DNA from: Gnomoniopsis sp. IMI 355080
Taxonomy: Eukaryota; Ascomycota; Sordariomycetes; Diaporthales; Gnomoniaceae
Reading direction: 5' to 3'
DNA length: 64,000 bases
NCBI GenBank assembly: GCA_027946555.1
Contig: JAPEVC010000012.1
Location: 62,001-126,000, forward strand
Made by a program: the position numbers and the translations under genes. The notes under the pieces were generated by a model that saw only the letters and a program-made list of their open reading frames with translations, made no database searches and had not been told where the DNA came from. Positions 60,095 through 64,000 of this stretch are shown piece after piece (the stretch's first letter is position 1; the number at the start of each line of letters is the position of its first letter).

Positions 60095-62935
60095 TCACTT
60101 CTTGCCACTCGCCCTCATGGTTTCTTTGACGAGACCCACCGCCTCAAGCACGACGTCCTCGCCTCGGCGCCATGTGTACAACCTGACGCCCTCGCGGTCG
60201 AGCATCTCATGAGCCCTTTCCAGCCTCCGCCGCCAGAGATCCAGCTTTTTGTTGACTGGATTGTACTGACCACTTTGTTGGTAGTCATTCCTAGATGACG
60301 GTCCAAGCATGCTGTCGAACGTGCTCGCCGTGTTCACCCTCGCGGGACGGGGACGGGCATCGGACGCTGGCGGAGTGTTGGCGTTGAGGTCGAGCTTCTC
60401 GATGTCCGGATTTGAGTTGGAGTGGCGGAGGGCGCGGCTACGCGGGCTGAGGGACACAAGGGATGGGGTCATTCGCCGCCTAGGTGGGGGAGGAGGAGGT
60501 GGTGGGCGTGGAGAAGACGCGGCTTGAGAGGAAGACTTGGTCGACGTTGTAGTGCTGTTGGCAGTGCTACCGTCCCCGTTCTTAGAGGCCTGTCCCGAAT
60601 TACTCCGCAGACTCTGTTGAGAAAGATTTTGTGTCTGGGCCAGGGGATGCGGCATTGCACTCTTAATTTGTTGAGCCGAAGGTTTCCTTGACGGTACTGG
60701 AGGGCCCGAAGTTGCCGCAGGACTTTCTCCATTCTTACCAGACAGTCTTGAGGCTTCTCCTTTCAGCGCAGCAGGCTTGTTAGGCCGCGGGGGCGGCGGT
60801 TTCTTCCCGGATATCGCTAATGAGGCAAGCTCAGCAGAGCCAGATGTGGATCCTTTCAGCTTCTTCAACTTACGTTCCTCATTTGCATCCATAGAAGCAG
60901 GTTCGTCCGAGAAGTCGATGAGTGTGCCTTCGGCCGGTCCTTCTTGCTTCGAAGGCTCACTAAACGTTCGAGGTGGGAGGGTTGGTCGTCGATTAGATTC
61001 ATCAGCCAAGGTACTCTGCCTAGAAGACCTGGACGACAGGCCGTTGCTCGCAGCATCGAAGTAGCCTGTCTGCTCCGGGGTGGTCACGTCGCGGATAAAG
61101 ACGGCGAGGATACGCCCCGGGTTCGCAAGCGCCAGGTCTGTATACACTTCCAGGTCGGCCTCACCGCTATCGCCAACCAGGATGAATCTACGCCTTGGGA
61201 AGTCTCGCAGAATCTTTTCGAGTGTACCCTTCTTGCGCTCGGCGACAGGCTCAAAAATGCCTTGCAACATGCCACTATATTGTTTCAGGTGGAGCGATCC
61301 TGGCGGCAATTGAGCGTGGCGAAAGAATGTCGCAATGACCGGAAAGAGTTGCCAAGGACTGTTTGAGCAGTAGTGAAAGCGAACACCCATCTTATAAAGT
61401 TCGCCGTACCATTCTTGAACGCCGTCAATGGTAAGGCCTTTCAGATCCCGGATGAAAGTGTTACGAAAGATTTCTCGGGCACCCAAAGATATGCTAGAAT
61501 GCTTGATGGTGTCGTCGATATCACTGATGACGCTGATACCTTCATCATCAATGATTTCAATCTCCTGTACGGTGGATAAGTCCTCGTTGGCCAGGACACG
61601 GACTTGCGTCGGGATGAAATCCAGTCCTGCCCGCATAGAGAAATGGCCAGCATCATTCGTCTCCACTGTCCTGGACTGTGACTGGCTGTCATTGTAGAAG
61701 AAAAGCGTAACGGGTAGCTGGATCAGAGGTGTCGTAAGGAACGGGCCAAGTCGGGCCATCAAATTTGCGTTGGCCATGGCGAGTTCGGCTTCGGTCAATT
61801 CCGCCGCACCACCACCGCCCATTGGGCGTGCAGACAGGCTTGGCGAAGGCGGAGTTGACATTGGTGTATGACTACCGCTGCGCTTCCTGAGGGGCGTTCC
61901 TGCGCCTTGTCCATCCGAGTCGTCCTCCTTAGGGGTCTCGCTGTAACCGCCTCTGACGGCAGCATTTTCTTCGGCCTGGCCTCGACGTTCAATTAGTTCT
62001 GCCTCTTTGGCAATCTTCTGCTCCTCCCTCATCTCTTCGCGCTCCTCGTGGCCGGTGCTGAGGTTTTGCAATCCACTAGTCGCCTGGTGCGTCGGTGCAG
62101 GTATACCGCTGAGCCGTCTTGCAAGTCCGATCAGGACTCTGTTCTTCCTTGTCATCGGACCTCTGTGAGGGGAATACACCCAGCCTCGAACATCAACATC
62201 AACCACGGCTTTCTTGTCCTCTGCTCTGGCCCACTCGTTCCGCCAGTATTCCTCGTCATTCACTGGCCCGTCCCTTGCATCGTCTTCGCCGTAGCTCGAT
62301 ATCTTCGACCCATCGTCCCTGAACTGCCTGACATGCCTTTTGGCGTAGGATGGAAAAATGACCATCTCTTCCTGACCTTTGGTCACAATAGCCACATCCG
62401 GAAACGAGCCAGGTATGGATGTCTTGTAGCTCTCGTCATTCATATCCACGACGCCTCGTATCCGTGTATTATCGTACTGGTTCCGAATCTCGCTCGCGGT
62501 AGCCGCGCCTGCATTGTAGATGCTCTTCGCCATGGCAGCAAACTTCTTTCGTCGCGAGCCAGGCTCGCGGCCGTACGGGTCGCCGGAGCCGGAGCCATAA
62601 CCGCTGTACGACATATTGCGACTGTTTTTGGTTTCTCCTGCTTCCAGCAGCTTTACATGCGCATCGTCCCCCTTGCGCTGACCCCTAGTCTTCTGATAAA
62701 GATGAGGGGGCTTCGACCTCGATTTCGGGGCAGGACCAAGCAACAGCCGCCGACTGCTCTGCGCGATCCTATCCACCCAGCGAGTCTTTGCTAGGCGGCG
62801 GCTTTGGCGGCTGAGAATATAACGATAGATGCGGCTTTGCAAGCGGTGCTTGTAATAGGGAACAGTGTCGAGGTGAAATGTCAAAAGGCGCTCACGGTAG
62901 CGCTCGCGCAGGCTTTTGCCGGTGTGGGGAAACAA
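60095..62935 (-). CDS. app1: App1-like phosphatidate phosphatase (actin patch protein)
   Basis: One long minus-strand frame, 946 residues from MFPHTGKSLRERYRERLL; starting instead at MSYSGYGSGS (62614) gives 839. The catalytic region has the haloacid-dehalogenase DxDxT signature VISDIDDTIKH (near residue 472), YCSNSPWQLFPVI and FILVGDSGEADLEVY. The C-terminal third is Pro/Ser-rich with PPPPPPPRRR tracts, as expected of a protein that binds SH3 domains. Yeast App1 is a Mg-dependent phosphatidate phosphatase at cortical actin patches in endocytosis. The extra N-terminal segment is strongly basic and keeps coding-like codons, which favours the long form. Confidence 0.9.
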   Translation of the reverse strand: MFPHTGKSLRERYRERLLTFHLDTVPYYKHRLQSRIYRYILSRQSRRLAKTRWVDRIAQSSRRLLLGPAPKSRSKPPHLYQKTRGQRKGDDAHVKLLEAGETKNSRNMSYSGYGSGSGDPYGREPGSRRKKFAAMAKSIYNAGAATASEIRNQYDNTRIRGVVDMNDESYKTSIPGSFPDVAIVTKGQEEMVIFPSYAKRHVRQFRDDGSKISSYGEDDARDGPVNDEEYWRNEWARAEDKKAVVDVDVRGWVYSPHRGPMTRKNRVLIGLARRLSGIPAPTHQATSGLQNLSTGHEEREEMREEQKIAKEAELIERRGQAEENAAVRGGYSETPKEDDSDGQGAGTPLRKRSGSHTPMSTPPSPSLSARPMGGGGAAELTEAELAMANANLMARLGPFLTTPLIQLPVTLFFYNDSQSQSRTVETNDAGHFSMRAGLDFIPTQVRVLANEDLSTVQEIEIIDDEGISVISDIDDTIKHSSISLGAREIFRNTFIRDLKGLTIDGVQEWYGELYKMGVRFHYCSNSPWQLFPVIATFFRHAQLPPGSLHLKQYSGMLQGIFEPVAERKKGTLEKILRDFPRRRFILVGDSGEADLEVYTDLALANPGRILAVFIRDVTTPEQTGYFDAASNGLSSRSSRQSTLADESNRRPTLPPRTFSEPSKQEGPAEGTLIDFSDEPASMDANEERKLKKLKGSTSGSAELASLAISGKKPPPPRPNKPAALKGEASRLSGKNGESPAATSGPPVPSRKPSAQQIKSAMPHPLAQTQNLSQQSLRSNSGQASKNGDGSTANSTTTSTKSSSQAASSPRPPPPPPPPRRRMTPSLVSLSPRSRALRHSNSNPDIEKLDLNANTPPASDARPRPARVNTASTFDSMLGPSSRNDYQQSGQYNPVNKKLDLWRRRLERAHEMLDREGVRLYTWRRGEDVVLEAVGLVKETMRASGKK

Positions 62936-64000
62936 GTAGCGCAGGAGGCTCTGCTTATGATGCGGATGCGGCTGGCCAAAGAAGCGTCGGAATGGCTTAG
63001 AGGGCGCCAGTTTGGCGACAGAGAGGGAGTATTGTATCGGAGAGCAAGGTAATCGATGTTCAGAGACAAAGTCGGAGCAATATTATGAAGCGATACGCGC
63101 GCAAAGCCTTCGACTCCCGAGGATGGCTTCAACCGAAACACCAGACGAGACGATGCGGTCTTGTGACGAAATGAAAAGGTGTGTATGCTATTAACTCATG
63201 ATTAGGCGGCTACTTCACGAACTCTCCAGGGTCGTATTGCTCTCAAGTAAGGGTCAGGTGCCGTCGTGAAGGAGAGTTGACGGAGGAAAAGGGTGTCGCC
63301 CGTGGTGGTGCGAGGCGATTTGTATGGTTCGTCTGCTGAAGCGTCATGGCAAGGCGAAAGTCAGTCAAGCCTGTCAGGCTGGAGCTGCATCGATGGAACC
63401 TCGGTGGAGCATGGAGCATAAGCTCCAGGCCTGTGTGCCGTTACGTCATTTCACAAGTATTCCTCATGTCTCCCTTAGCCTCAGAGAGATGGTGAAAGAA
63501 AGGAAAAGAATCTGAAGATTCTGATTTTGCAACATGCGGTCCATGAAATCAGATATCAAACTGTATCTTGGCTCTCACTGGATCAACATACCATGTGCAA
63601 AGTATCCTCGAATAGACAGAGAGAGGACTCAATATTTACAAAGAAGTTACCTGGGACTCCCAGACACTCACTCCAACTGCCTGCTGAACGTCCCCCAACA
63701 AACCGAGACCACCTCGGGCGAATTGATGCACGCAGAATCGCTATGCCGTTCGAGCCGACACAGTCTCCCTTGTCTTGTCCAGACTACCGTAGCTCATAGA
63801 CAAATACCCCTTGCCGCCAGGTCGACGACACATGCGCCGTGGACGGTTTGCATTTGCAGAATCCACCGCACATGTTCTCCCAGAAACCCTCGCAGGCCCT
63901 TATTTGCGGTGCCGACGAGCGCACGAGTTCTGACCGTACTTGCGCATCCTGCAAAAGCCAGCTGTTAGCACGGTCAAGACGACAAATCAGGACTACCTGT
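62936..64000. other. Right-hand end without a supported gene
   Basis: About 1.07 kb upstream of app1; it should hold the app1 promoter. Open frames near 63534-63968 and 62804-63052 have no recognisable family features. No RNA gene seen. Confidence 0.5.

Overview
This window looks like nuclear DNA of a filamentous ascomycete (Pezizomycotina, probably a sordariomycete). Genes carry short introns of about 50-200 bases with GT..AG ends and CTAAC/CTGAC-type branch points, and the recognised proteins (Con7-type zinc finger, Dbp2, Rad9, Rad26, Snf8, App1) are eukaryotic and most fungal-like. The assignment is from protein recognition by eye only; no database search was run.

Layout. 154-2249: THI20-type bifunctional HMP kinase/TenA gene with nine exons. 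2250-19115: almost 17 kb with no convincing gene, ending in a long pyrimidine-rich leader with simple repeats. 19116-20643: con7-like C2H2 developmental regulator. 20644-25599: a second gene-free stretch of about 5 kb. From 25.6 kb the window is ordinary housekeeping territory: aar2 (U5 snRNP assembly), rps16 (uS9), snf8/vps22 (ESCRT-II), dbp2 (DEAD-box helicase), an Mpv17/PMP22 membrane protein, an unrecognised CxxC protein with internal N-terminal repeats, a small orphan ORF, a pho8-like alkaline phosphatase, an F-box/leucine-rich protein, rad9 (9-1-1 clamp), an RCC1-repeat protein (Ats1/Kti13-like), tyr1 (prephenate dehydrogenase), rad26/CSB (transcription-coupled repair), an M20 metallopeptidase and app1 (phosphatidate phosphatase). 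The last 1 kb has no supported gene.

The genes do not form a biosynthetic cluster or an obvious single system. The most interesting points are regulatory or structural: the isolated con7 locus between two large non-coding flanks; a 488-base intron in dbp2 at a position known in yeasts for autoregulation, here holding a coding-like stretch; a rad9 intron whose 5' end reads GG instead of GT; a pho8 start codon that directly abuts a consensus GTAAGT donor in a 78-base (frame-neutral) putative intron; and an uncharacterised CxxC protein with two in-frame copies of its start region.

Exon boundaries below were placed by hand from reading frame, GT/AG and family knowledge, so they are predictions.
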